From Pseudomonas sp. (lineage in GTDB: Bacteria; Pseudomonadota; Gammaproteobacteria; Pseudomonadales; Pseudomonadaceae), in the NCBI GenBank assembly GCA_030699825.1, contig JAUYKV010000067.1, positions 1 through 64,000 of the forward strand: DNA of 64,000 nucleotides, written 5' to 3'. The translations under genes and the position numbers were made by a program. Position 1 is the stretch's first letter; each line of letters begins with the position of its first letter. Positions 16,355 to 25,635 of the stretch are shown here, piece by piece. Below the pieces are notes generated by a model. That model saw only the letters and a list, made by a program, of their open reading frames with translations, was not told the DNA's origin and ran no database searches.

Positions 16355-17989
16355 ATGAGCAATTCCCGCGGTATGTTCCAAGGCGTCGATGCCAGGATTA
16401 CCCTCGCATCGATAGTAATAATCGTCGCCTTCGTCGCCTTTTGCGCGGTGATGGGTGAACAGGCCGGCGCAATATTCGGCGATCTTTCGAACAGTATTCT
16501 GTTGAACTTCAAATGGTTCTACCTGGCTACGGCCTCGGGTGTGCTCATCTACCTGCTGTATCTGATGGTCAGCCGTTTCGGCAATGTCACCCTTGGCAAG
16601 GACGGCGAGAAACCCGAGTTCAGCACCATTTCCTGGTTGTCCATGCTGTTCAGTGCCGGCATGGGCATAGGCCTGTTGTTCTGGTCGGTAGCCGAACCCA
16701 TGTGGCACTACGCTGGCAACCCCTTCAGCGCCACGAGCCTGAGCGCTGAAGCGGCCGAGGCGGCGATGCGTGTGACCTATTTCCACTGGGGCATGCACGC
16801 CTGGGCCTTGTATCTGGTGCCGGCCTTGTGCCTGGCCTATTTCTCCTTCCGCAAGGGCAAGCCGCTGTCGATCCGCGCGACGCTCGCGCCGCTGTTCGGC
16901 GAGCAGCAGATGAACGGCTGGCTGGGTGCCATCTTCGACATCCTCATCGTGGTGGTGACCGCCTTCGGTATCGCCACCTCCTTCGGCCTGGGCGTCGAGC
17001 AACTGGCCACCGGGATCAAGACCCTCACCGGCATCGAGATGGGCATCGGCATGAAGATGGCGCTGATCCTGAGTATCTCCCTGGTCGCCATCATGTCGGT
17101 GGTTTCCGGTGTGGAGCGCGGCATCAAGCTGCTGTCGCTGTGGAACATGGGCCTGTCGCTGGTCATCCTGGCCGCGGTCATGACCTTCGGCCCGACCCGT
17201 TACATCCTCAACACCATCCTCGAGGGCACCTCCGGCTACGCCCAGAGCGTCATCGGCATGAGCCTGTGGAGCGATGCGCAGAAGGACGCCGGCTGGCAGA
17301 ACTGGTGGACAGCCTTCTACTGGGCCTGGTGGCTGACCTGGGCGCCCTTCGTCGGCACCTTCATCGCGCGCATCTCGCGTGGCCGGACCATCCGCCAGCT
17401 GGTGACGGGGTCGCTGATCATCCCGGTACTGTTCAGCTTTGTGTGGATCGGCACCTTTGGCGGCGCGGCCCTTAGCTATGAGAAAGACGACCGCATCGCT
17501 CATCAGCAGCAGGTGACAAGCCAGGCCCTGACTGGCGAAGCGGCCGAGTTCGAGGGTGGCGCCGTACTGGTGGCAACCAAGGCCGATGCCACCAACTCGC
17601 TGTTCACCCTGTTCGACAAGATCGAGCAAACCGCTGGCGCCGGTATCGGCACCTTGCTTGGCGCGCTGGCTTCGCTGTTGATCGTCACCTACTTCGTCAC
17701 CTCGGCCGACTCTGGCACCCTGGTGGTGAGTACCCTGGCAGCACGTGGTGACATCAACCCACCCGCCTGGAGTCGCGTGGCTTGGGGACTGGCGGTTGGC
17801 GCTATCGCCTCCGCTCTACTCTGGTCTGGTGGCCTGAAGAGCGTGCAGACCGCCACCATCTGCGCGGCTTTGCCGATCGCGGTGATCCTGGTGTTGATGG
17901 TCATGGCCCTGCACCGCACCCTGCTGGCCGAGCCACTCCGCAGCCTGCAGATACAGGCGGACGATAGCTACGAGGCGTCGGCAGGCTGA
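16355..17989 (+). CDS. BCCT-family betaine/carnitine/choline (DMSP?) transporter
   Basis: A 544-residue inner-membrane importer with twelve predicted transmembrane helices. It carries the family signatures FSAGMGIGLLFWSVAEP and MWHY and the Trp-rich FYWAWWLTWAPFVGTFIARI stretch. The ATG at 16355 has GGAG eight bases upstream; an earlier ATG at 16316 lacks one. Unlike the preceding operon its third codon positions are strongly GC, so it may have a different origin. BCCT proteins take up quaternary ammonium compounds and, in DddT-type members, DMSP. Its position fits substrate uptake for the demethylase operon, but specificity cannot be read from sequence here. Confidence 0.88.
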   Translation: MSNSRGMFQGVDARITLASIVIIVAFVAFCAVMGEQAGAIFGDLSNSILLNFKWFYLATASGVLIYLLYLMVSRFGNVTLGKDGEKPEFSTISWLSMLFSAGMGIGLLFWSVAEPMWHYAGNPFSATSLSAEAAEAAMRVTYFHWGMHAWALYLVPALCLAYFSFRKGKPLSIRATLAPLFGEQQMNGWLGAIFDILIVVVTAFGIATSFGLGVEQLATGIKTLTGIEMGIGMKMALILSISLVAIMSVVSGVERGIKLLSLWNMGLSLVILAAVMTFGPTRYILNTILEGTSGYAQSVIGMSLWSDAQKDAGWQNWWTAFYWAWWLTWAPFVGTFIARISRGRTIRQLVTGSLIIPVLFSFVWIGTFGGAALSYEKDDRIAHQQQVTSQALTGEAAEFEGGAVLVATKADATNSLFTLFDKIEQTAGAGIGTLLGALASLLIVTYFVTSADSGTLVVSTLAARGDINPPAWSRVAWGLAVGAIASALLWSGGLKSVQTATICAALPIAVILVLMVMALHRTLLAEPLRSLQIQADDSYEASAG

Positions 17990-18009
17990 TCCTCCTCGCG
18001 GTTAACCAC

Positions 18010-18043
18010 AAGCCCGTCATCTTCTGGTGACGGGCTTGGTTTC
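18010..18043 (+). terminator. Rho-independent terminator of the BCCT gene
   Basis: AAGCCCGTCA and TGACGGGCTT form a perfect 10-bp stem with a short loop, followed by GGTTTCT, 21 bp after the stop codon. Confidence 0.85.
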
Positions 18044-18131
18044 TGTCGAGCCGGTGCACCGACCAGGGCGTAGCCGACTTCTCGAAGTGCCGCGCGACCG
18101 CTACGCCAACCCAGATTTCAGATCGTTGAGA

Positions 18132-18333
18132 GGCATCAGACATGCCGGAAGGGCTTCGACGACAGGTTCCTTTTGCTGTATGCCCGCGGTATGGCTGTGT
18201 GCGAGCGCCCAGGCGCACTTGCAGGATATGCATGCTGCCGAGGTGTCACCCAAGTTGATCTCATCGGTGGACGATGGGGTAGTTAAAAGAGGTGAAGGCT
18301 TGCCAGCTTTGGTGATGTGTGGCCCGAGGTAAT
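18132..18333 (+). pseudogene. IS256-family transposase fragment
   Basis: One frame reads GFDDRFLLLYARGMAV, then after a frameshift AQAHLQDMHAAEVSPKLISS followed by VDDGVV. This is the IS256-family segment 'GFDDKI..LYARGMS...IQ.HL.E.YG.EVSP.LIS.VTDAV'. Only about 60 residues remain, frameshifted, with no ends visible. It marks the right side of the insertion-rich island. Confidence 0.72.
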
Positions 18334-18659
18334 CCGAAGGCAGCTTGAATCCGGCCGTTAGGCCCCCTACGCTTTGAAATGTCCGGTTTCCGGCATGCGA
18401 GAGTGTTGGCGAAGGCCGAAATCAACCGCCTTCACGGGGTGTGACACCTGACCCTGTTTCCTTTCCAGACTGGTATGCCGCTCTTAGAGTTCCCGGGTAT
18501 GCCTTCTGCAAAACTCACTCCCGCCCCCTTTTGATGTGAGGCCCGCATGGATATCAACACATTTACTTTCGAGCATCGATGGGCTGTCATCGCGCGGCAG
18601 CGTGGCTGCCTAGAGCCAAAACGGTTTGGAATCCTTGATACTTGTCTTGCAGAGGCCGG
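18334..18659. other. Spacer between IS256 fragment and MFS gene
   Basis: About 325 bp without a recognisable gene. A short open frame from 18547 (MDINTFTFEHRW...) has no family resemblance I can name and is not called. Confidence 0.4.
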
Positions 18660-19931
18660 ATGAAGTCTCTTTCGAACACTGGGTTTGCGCTATTCGGTGC
18701 AGCGCTGGTCGCGATCAGTTTCGGGCTCGCGCGCTTCGCTTTCGGCTTGTTCGTGCCCCCTATCCGCACCGAGCTGGAACTGACGCCGTACGCAATCGGC
18801 ATCATCGGCGCGCTGCCGCTTATCAGTTTCTTGCTGGCCACGCTGGTTGCGCCTTTTGCTGCCGACCGCCTCGGTGCCCGCTACACGGCGATGCTGTCCG
18901 GTGGGTTCGCCGTCGGCGGCCTGGCGCTGATCAGCCAGGCCTCTAGCGCTCTGTCGCTCGGTGTGGGTGTATTCGCCTGCGGCATCTGCACCGGCCTGAT
19001 GATGCCAGCGCTCACTGCCGCCATGCAGGCGCTGGTCAAGCGCTCGTTGCACGGCCGAGTAAGCGCGGTCATGAATGCGGGTACCAGCATTGGTGTGGCA
19101 GTTGCCGTACCGGCGGTTCTGTTCCTGGCCAGCGCTTGGCGTTTCGCGTACGTATCCTTTGCCGTCCTGGCGGGCATCGGAGTAGTTGCCGCGTGGTACT
19201 TCATTCCCTCGGTGTCGCGAATCACGCCGGCGAACGCTGCGCCGCCACCACCGATCAACGCCCTGCAGTGGTCGCGTCTCTTCAGGCTCTCGCTGTTTGC
19301 ATTCGCGATGGGCTTCATCTCTTCCGCGTACTGGCTCTTCGCGCCCGATCTAGTGGTCACCCTCGGCGCCCTCCCACCCGGCGCAACCGGGTGGCTGTGG
19401 CTAGCGGTTGGCATTGCCGGCCTCGGAGGTGCCGTGGTGGCCGACCTGGCCGATCGCAACAACCCGCCCATCACGCACGCTCTGATGCTGATGATGCTAT
19501 GCGTTAGCCTGGCATTGCTCGCAGCCAGCCCAGGGCAAATGGTACTCACGGTATTTTCCGCGCTGGTCTTCGGCCTGGCCTACATGAGCCTGACGGGGCT
19601 CTATCTGATGACTGGCATCCGTCTGCTGCTGGGCCGATTGTCGATGGGGCCGGTACTGCCATTTATGGCCGTCGCGCTCGGCCAGGCGGCCGGCTCGCCC
19701 GTCGTCGGCGCGCTGGTAAACGAATTCGGCTACGCCGATGCGTTTGCCATGTTCTCAGCGATCGGCATCCTGGTGGCAATCTTGTCGCCGCTGTACCCGC
19801 GCTACATTGACCATGTGCTCGAGGAGGAAGTTGAGGACGAAACCGGCCTCCAGGCGGCGTTCGATCACCAGTTGCAGGACGCTGAAGGCGAGCCACTGGA
19901 CGCCATCACGGTAGAGGCTGAAAAAACGTAG
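18660..19931 (+). CDS. Major facilitator superfamily transporter (YbfB/CynX-like)
   Basis: A 423-residue membrane protein with about twelve hydrophobic helices. An MFS signature after helix 2 (ADRLGARY) and long Ala/Gly-rich helices resemble the YbfB/YjiJ and CynX-type families. The C-terminal tail after the last helix is acidic (LEEEVEDETGL). The ATG at 18660 was chosen because AGAGG sits just upstream; a TTG 18 bp earlier is possible. No adjacent enzyme indicates the substrate. Composition is that of the core chromosome. Confidence 0.8.
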   Translation: MKSLSNTGFALFGAALVAISFGLARFAFGLFVPPIRTELELTPYAIGIIGALPLISFLLATLVAPFAADRLGARYTAMLSGGFAVGGLALISQASSALSLGVGVFACGICTGLMMPALTAAMQALVKRSLHGRVSAVMNAGTSIGVAVAVPAVLFLASAWRFAYVSFAVLAGIGVVAAWYFIPSVSRITPANAAPPPPINALQWSRLFRLSLFAFAMGFISSAYWLFAPDLVVTLGALPPGATGWLWLAVGIAGLGGAVVADLADRNNPPITHALMLMMLCVSLALLAASPGQMVLTVFSALVFGLAYMSLTGLYLMTGIRLLLGRLSMGPVLPFMAVALGQAAGSPVVGALVNEFGYADAFAMFSAIGILVAILSPLYPRYIDHVLEEEVEDETGLQAAFDHQLQDAEGEPLDAITVEAEKT

Positions 19932-20200
19932 CCAGCACGGAAAATCAGAAAACCCGGCACATCCACGCGGTTAATCGTTAAGGGTGGCGGCCCATGAAAT
20001 CTGGAGCTGGCGCTGGTACTGAGCCACAGCCAAGTGGTTGGCGCAGTGATAGTGATCGGCGCTATCGTGTTGCTGGCTATTCGTAAACGGATATAAGCCA
20101 CATTGACCCTTATGCCGAGAAACAGACGCCCCCTGCCGGCGTCGGATCAACAGCAATCAATTCAGTGCGCCGCCCAGGCGCCCGATCCAAGGACCACAGC

Positions 20201-20509
20201 ATGTATCGCAAACGACTTCCCTACACCCTGGCCCTGCTCGTCGTACTGGCCGGTTGCAGCTCGGTAGACAGCAGCAAGACACCGGCACCAGCCGCCAACC
20301 CCAATGGCGCCTGTAACGCCGAATTGGTCCAAGGCATGCTGGGCCGGAGCGCGACCGCCGAACAGGTTGAACAGGCGCGCCAGCACGCCGGCGCACGTAG
20401 CGTCCGCGTACTGGCCCCCGGCGATGCGGTGACCCTGGAATACAACTCGCGGCGCCTGAATATCGATATAGACGAGGCCGAAGTGATCCAGCGGATCAAC
20501 TGCGGCTGA
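20201..20509 (+). CDS. I78-family peptidase-inhibitor-like lipoprotein
   Basis: A 102-residue secreted protein. A signal peptide ends in the lipobox LAGC (Cys near residue 19), so it should be lipid-anchored. The mature part has CNAELVQGMLGRSAT and the typical inhibitor I78 core 'ARSVRVLAPGDAVTLEYNS' followed by RLNIDIDE. Members of this family inhibit subtilisin-like serine proteases. The ATG at 20201 gives the proper signal peptide, and an AAGGA-like site precedes it. It is probably a single-gene unit. Confidence 0.82.
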   Translation: MYRKRLPYTLALLVVLAGCSSVDSSKTPAPAANPNGACNAELVQGMLGRSATAEQVEQARQHAGARSVRVLAPGDAVTLEYNSRRLNIDIDEAEVIQRINCG

Positions 20510-20667
20510 ACAAGGCCGCGATTGCAGCCGGCGAACGTCATGCCGCTCGCACACCCACAGGTGCCGGCGGGCCCGGCATTTGCTGCGGGCCAGGGAGACA
20601 CGGCTTAAACTAGCCGTCCAGACCGGGCATACTGCTGCACCTGTAATCGAGCCGGTTCCTCGCCCGT

Positions 20668-22206
<1,539 letters not shown>

Positions 22207-22207
22207 G

Positions 22208-22280
22208 CAAGGCCTTCGCGGCCGAGGCCGAGCGCCGCCCGGCCGCTCCGACGGGAGTAGCGGCTTCTGCCGCGAATGCC
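22208..22280. repeat. GC-rich intergenic repeat (CGCGGC...CCGCCCGGCC type)
   Basis: Contains TTCGCGGCCGAGG, GCGCCGCCCGGCC and GGGAGTAGCGGCTTCTGCCG. Related words occur at 30437-30524 and 57474-57548, which points to a dispersed repeat family. Confidence 0.45.
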
Positions 22281-22293
22281 GCCAGTTCAGATC

Positions 22294-22369
22294 GTAGTCC
22301 GGATAAACCGTGGTACACGGCGCAATCCGGGAGCCAGCCCCGGATTGCGCTGACGCTTATCTGGGCTAC
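22294..22369. repeat. Long inverted repeat, family A copy 1
   Basis: GTAGTCCGGATAA...GCGCAATCCGGG - short centre - CCCCGGATTGCGC...GCTTATCTGGGCTAC. Near-identical arms occur at 31486-31565 and 45118-45196. All three copies are intergenic, behaving like a REP/BIME-type or small non-autonomous repeat. Confidence 0.75.
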
Positions 22370-22458
22370 GCGTCTGTGCCATGGCCGCGATTGCGGTGTT
22401 CGCGGGTATGGCCCGCTCCTGTGCGACATAACGATCACCCGCAAAAAACTTGATCGCT

Positions 22459-22490
22459 AAAAAGCCAAAGGCCGGCATTTAGCCGGCCTT
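22459..22490 (-). terminator. Terminator of the SDR gene (minus strand)
   Basis: AAGGCCGGC/GCCGGCCTT nine-bp stem. On the minus strand it is followed by TTTGGCTTTTTAG, 65 bp beyond the SDR stop codon. Confidence 0.75.
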
Positions 22491-22554
22491 CACCTTGAAG
22501 CGCCGGGTCAAGAAAATCAGCCCGCTGGCCGAACTCCCCGCCAGGCTGGCGCGA

Positions 22555-23466
22555 TCAGAGGGTGTATTGCTGCAGATGCTTCATCATCGCCTGCAAGGCC
22601 TCGATGTTGTCGGCCGGGTGCACCGCGCCGTCGAAGTCGCAGATCTGCTGCCAATGCTCGGCCACGTCTTCCGGGCTGAAGCCTACACGCGGGTCGAAAC
22701 CGGCGCCCAGGCTGCGCTCCCAGCGCGTCTTGCCGATCCAGCCGCCGCCAACCTCGAACAGGCCGGAGGTTTCTGCGCAGGCCTGGCTGGCCAGGTAGAC
22801 CACCAGCGGGCTGACCAGCTCGGGCTTGAGCTGCTCGAAGACCTGCGGCGGGATCAGGCCTTCGGTCATGCGCGTGCCGCCGGTAGGGGCGATGGCGTTG
22901 ACCAGGATGTTGTTCTTGCGCCCCTCGATGGCCAGGGTGCGGGTCAGGCCGTAGAGGCCGAGCTTGGCCATGCCGTAGTTGGACTGGCCGAAGTTGCCGT
23001 AGATGCCGGACGTGGAGGCGGTGAAGATCACCCGTCCGTAGTTCTGCTCGCGCATGTGCGGCCAGGCGGCGCGAGTGACCTTGAAGGCGCCTTCGACGTG
23101 GACCTTGTAGATCAGATCCCAATCGGCGGCGTCCATCTTGTGGAAGGTCTTGTCGCGCAGGATGCCGGCGTTGTTGACCACCACATCGACACGGCCGAAG
23201 GCGTCCAGGGCGTGCTGGACGATCTTCTCGCCGTCGGTCACCGAATCATGGTTGGCCACCGCGGTGCCGCCGGCGGCGCGGATTTCCTCGACCACCTTGG
23301 CCGCGGCCGAGGCGTTGGCACCCTCGCCATGGGCGCTACCACCGAGATCGTTGACCACCACCTTGGCGCCATGCTTGGCAAACAGCAGGGCATGGGCGCG
23401 ACCCAGGCCACCACCGGCACCGGTGACGATCACGACTTGGTCTTGAAAACGGATGGCTTCGCTCAT
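22555..23466 (-). CDS. Short-chain dehydrogenase (3-hydroxyacyl-CoA dehydrogenase, MFE-2 type)
   Basis: A 303-residue NAD(P)-dependent SDR with GAGGGLGRAHALLFAKHGA (cofactor site), NDLGGSAHGEG, NNAGILRDKTF and the catalytic Ser/Tyr/Lys in STSGIYGNFGQSNYGMAKLG. The RDKTFHKM block and the extra C-terminal region are characteristic of the dehydrogenase domain of peroxisomal multifunctional enzyme type 2, which oxidises (R)-3-hydroxyacyl-CoA. AAGGAA precedes the ATG. It is monocistronic with its own terminator. The substrate in this organism is unknown. Confidence 0.88.
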   Translation of the reverse strand: MSEAIRFQDQVVIVTGAGGGLGRAHALLFAKHGAKVVVNDLGGSAHGEGANASAAAKVVEEIRAAGGTAVANHDSVTDGEKIVQHALDAFGRVDVVVNNAGILRDKTFHKMDAADWDLIYKVHVEGAFKVTRAAWPHMREQNYGRVIFTASTSGIYGNFGQSNYGMAKLGLYGLTRTLAIEGRKNNILVNAIAPTGGTRMTEGLIPPQVFEQLKPELVSPLVVYLASQACAETSGLFEVGGGWIGKTRWERSLGAGFDPRVGFSPEDVAEHWQQICDFDGAVHPADNIEALQAMMKHLQQYTL

Positions 23467-23769
23467 GGGCTAGGTTCCTTGGCAGATTGGCAATGCCTCG
23501 AGTGTCCAGTAGCTGCGCGCTGGTCACAATAAAGACGCCCACAGCTGAATGGTGGCCGATAAGGCAGCGGGATGATCAAGCCAGCCGGGTAACGCCCTCA
23601 CTCGGCGTAGCCCGGCATCTACCGGTCGAGCCTGCGCAACAGGGCCGGCCAGGGCAGCGCGCCACCCATGCCCTGCGGACTCTTCATCAGCCCGGCAAGC
23701 ACGCCTTGTCGGCTGATTCGCAGGCCGCCGGTTCGCAGCGCCGCGATCGGCTCATGCGCGCAGGCTGTA
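23467..23769. other. Spacer between SDR and flavodoxin genes
   Basis: About 300 bp. No gene, clear terminator or repeat recognised. Confidence 0.4.
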
Positions 23770-24222
23770 TCAGGCCTGCAGCGCCGCCATGAACCCGGCC
23801 AGCCAGGATTCGGCGTCGCTTTCCGGGGTGACGCTTTCACTGCTGTCCAGACGCAACATCGGCTGCACTTCGCGAATACCCAGTTCGGCGTACAACTCGC
23901 GAACCAGCTCGCCGCCACCGCAGAAGGTGTCGCCGTAGCTGGAATCACCCAGAGCAATCACCCCGCCGGGCAGACCACTCCACGCGGGAAAATGATCGCG
24001 GATGGCGAAGTACAACGGCTGCAGGTTATCCGGCAGCTCGCCCATGCCGGTGGTCGAGGTCACTGCCAGAAAGGCTTCAGGGGCAAACGCCAGGACATCG
24101 GCCAGGCTGGCGCGCGGGTTGTGCCAGGCGTCGAACCCGGCCTCTTGCATCAGCCGCTCGACATGCCGGGCGACTTCTTCGGCGGTGCCATAGACCGAAC
24201 CGGAAAGGATGGCGACTTTCAT
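23770..24222 (-). CDS. Flavodoxin (MioC-like)
   Basis: A 150-residue FMN-binding electron carrier. The phosphate loop is SGSVYGTAEEVA, and the second and third FMN loops are TSTTGMGELPDN and LGDSSYGDTFCGGG, all in the flavodoxin order. The start was chosen where the beta-1 strand MKVAILSG begins, with GGAG upstream; longer frames give no homologous sequence. It is divergent from the LOV gene with a 111-bp shared upstream region. Redox partners are unknown. Confidence 0.87.
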   Translation of the reverse strand: MKVAILSGSVYGTAEEVARHVERLMQEAGFDAWHNPRASLADVLAFAPEAFLAVTSTTGMGELPDNLQPLYFAIRDHFPAWSGLPGGVIALGDSSYGDTFCGGGELVRELYAELGIREVQPMLRLDSSESVTPESDAESWLAGFMAALQA

Positions 24223-24333
24223 AAATAACTCCGAAACATGCGGAACACAGTCTGAAACGGCGGACATTATGCCGCAAGTAGACAGCGCGCCCGGATGTTT
24301 TAGAATGCAGCGACAGAGCCCAGGAATCGCCTC

Positions 24334-24792
24334 ATGATCAACGCCAAACTGCTGCAACTGGTGATCGACGCTTCGAACGACGGCATAGTGGTTGCCGAGC
24401 AAGAGGGCGATGACAACATCCTTATCTACGCCAACGCCGCCTTCGAAAGGCTCACCGGCTATGTCAGCGAAGACATTCTCTACCAGGATTGCCGCTTCCT
24501 GCAGGCCGACGACCGCGACCAGCCCGGCCTGGCCGCCATTCGCGAAGCGGTCAAGACCCAGCAACCCTGCCGGCAGATCATCCGCAACTACCGCAAGGAT
24601 GGCAGCTCATTCTGGAACGAACTGTCGATCACCCCGGTGTTCAACGAAGCCGATCAGTTGACCTACTACATCGGCATCCAGAAGAATGTCACCGAGCACG
24701 TACAAGCCCAGGAACGGGTCAAGGAACTGGAAGCCGAACTGGCGACCCTGCGCGCGCAATTGGCCCAGCTGCAAAGCCGACCATTGGCATAA
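24334..24792 (+). CDS. Short LOV-domain blue-light photoreceptor (PpSB1-LOV type)
   Basis: A 152-residue single LOV (PAS) domain with a C-terminal coiled helix and no output domain. Residues ASNDGIVVAEQEGDD, ILYQDCRFLQADDRDQ and NYRKDGSSFWNELSITPV match P. putida PpSB1/PpSB2-LOV closely. The photo-adduct cysteine is Cys53, the same number as in PpSB1-LOV, and the flavin-contact Asn/Gln of the LOV fold are present. These proteins bind FMN and pass the signal by dimer changes and partner binding. A LitR-like regulator is encoded 0.8 kb downstream. The C-terminal helix (about 118-150) is strongly heptad-like. Confidence 0.92.
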   Translation: MINAKLLQLVIDASNDGIVVAEQEGDDNILIYANAAFERLTGYVSEDILYQDCRFLQADDRDQPGLAAIREAVKTQQPCRQIIRNYRKDGSSFWNELSITPVFNEADQLTYYIGIQKNVTEHVQAQERVKELEAELATLRAQLAQLQSRPLA

Positions 24793-24848
24793 ACCAATAG
24801 CGAACTATGCTGTCTTAAAGGGTCAAGCCTTTCGCGCAGAGTTCGACC

Positions 24849-25463
24849 ATGCAAGAACAGCCATTACTCACCCAGGCCGAAGTGGATTTTATCCAGAAGC
24901 TGAATAAAAAGTCTGCGGCAAGCAAACGCAAATCCGTGCCCGTGCCTGACCTGCTGGTCGATGCCGGCGCCCAGCTCAAAGAGCTGCTCGCGTACTGTGC
25001 AGTCAATGAGCAATTGACCATTGAGGCACACGTCGCCAATCAACGCCTGACGTTTACCGCGCACCTGGTCGAAGACGCGCACCACGTGCAGCATCTCGAA
25101 CTCGGCACCCCGCAGATTTTCGATGAAGGCCCGGCCAGCCGCGCCTGGCGCCTGCCGCTGGATCCGCCCATTGCGCTACGTCAGCGTAATGGCAAACCCA
25201 GCGACCTGTGGATACACGAACTGTCGCTCAACGGGCTGCTGGTCGAGCTGCGCAGCAAACGCGCCGCACCCGGACACTTCGAACTGATCCTGCCGCTCGC
25301 CGACCAGAAGCCGATTGCCATCGAGGGCGGTTTGGTGCGCAAAACCGCCAGCGGCCTCCTGGCCTATCGACTCGACCCGCTCGACAAACGCAGCAGCGAG
25401 CGCCTGCAGCAGTTCATCTTCCAGCAGCACCGCGCCCTCCATCCCCAGCCCAGTCAGGACTAG
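24849..25463 (+). CDS. PilZ-domain-like protein (degenerate c-di-GMP motifs)
   Basis: A 204-residue protein whose C-terminal half looks like a PilZ barrel: LWIHELSLNGLLVEL corresponds to the D/NxSxxG motif but has Glu at the first position, and the upstream RxxxR motif is only loosely present (around IALRQRNGK). The N-terminal 90 residues resemble a YcgR-like fold. Binding to cyclic di-GMP is therefore uncertain. It follows the LOV gene by 56 bp on the same strand, which may couple light and c-di-GMP signalling (inference). Confidence 0.65.
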   Translation: MQEQPLLTQAEVDFIQKLNKKSAASKRKSVPVPDLLVDAGAQLKELLAYCAVNEQLTIEAHVANQRLTFTAHLVEDAHHVQHLELGTPQIFDEGPASRAWRLPLDPPIALRQRNGKPSDLWIHELSLNGLLVELRSKRAAPGHFELILPLADQKPIAIEGGLVRKTASGLLAYRLDPLDKRSSERLQQFIFQQHRALHPQPSQD

Positions 25464-25635
25464 CGGGAAAAAACCACGGCAATACCCAGGTGGGGTTATT
25501 ACTCCGAGCTGTTCTGCTGCGCATCGACGCAGTGAACAAATAGGGGCGCTGCGCACCAATCGCCTTGCGCCAACACTGCGCACAACACCCCTGTGGGCAG
25601 GCATCAAACAACAGGCGTGAAGAGTGCAGCGGCAA

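Noticed and set aside
13438..17989. Reading the ligase, crotonase and BCCT genes as a carnitine (cai) operon
   Set aside because: There is no CaiA or CaiB, the crotonase lacks catalytic glutamates, and the demethylase plus folate genes fit onium demethylation better. Kept only as an alternative for the ligase.
20003..20096. C-terminus of a lost DMT-type transporter (LALVLSHSQVVGAVIVIGAI then VLLAIRKRI)
   Set aside because: About 30 hydrophobic residues before a stop look like a transporter end, but too little remains to name it.
22495..23532. A 345-codon plus-strand frame opposite the SDR
   Set aside because: The minus strand has complete SDR motifs and a ribosome site; the plus frame does not resemble a protein family.
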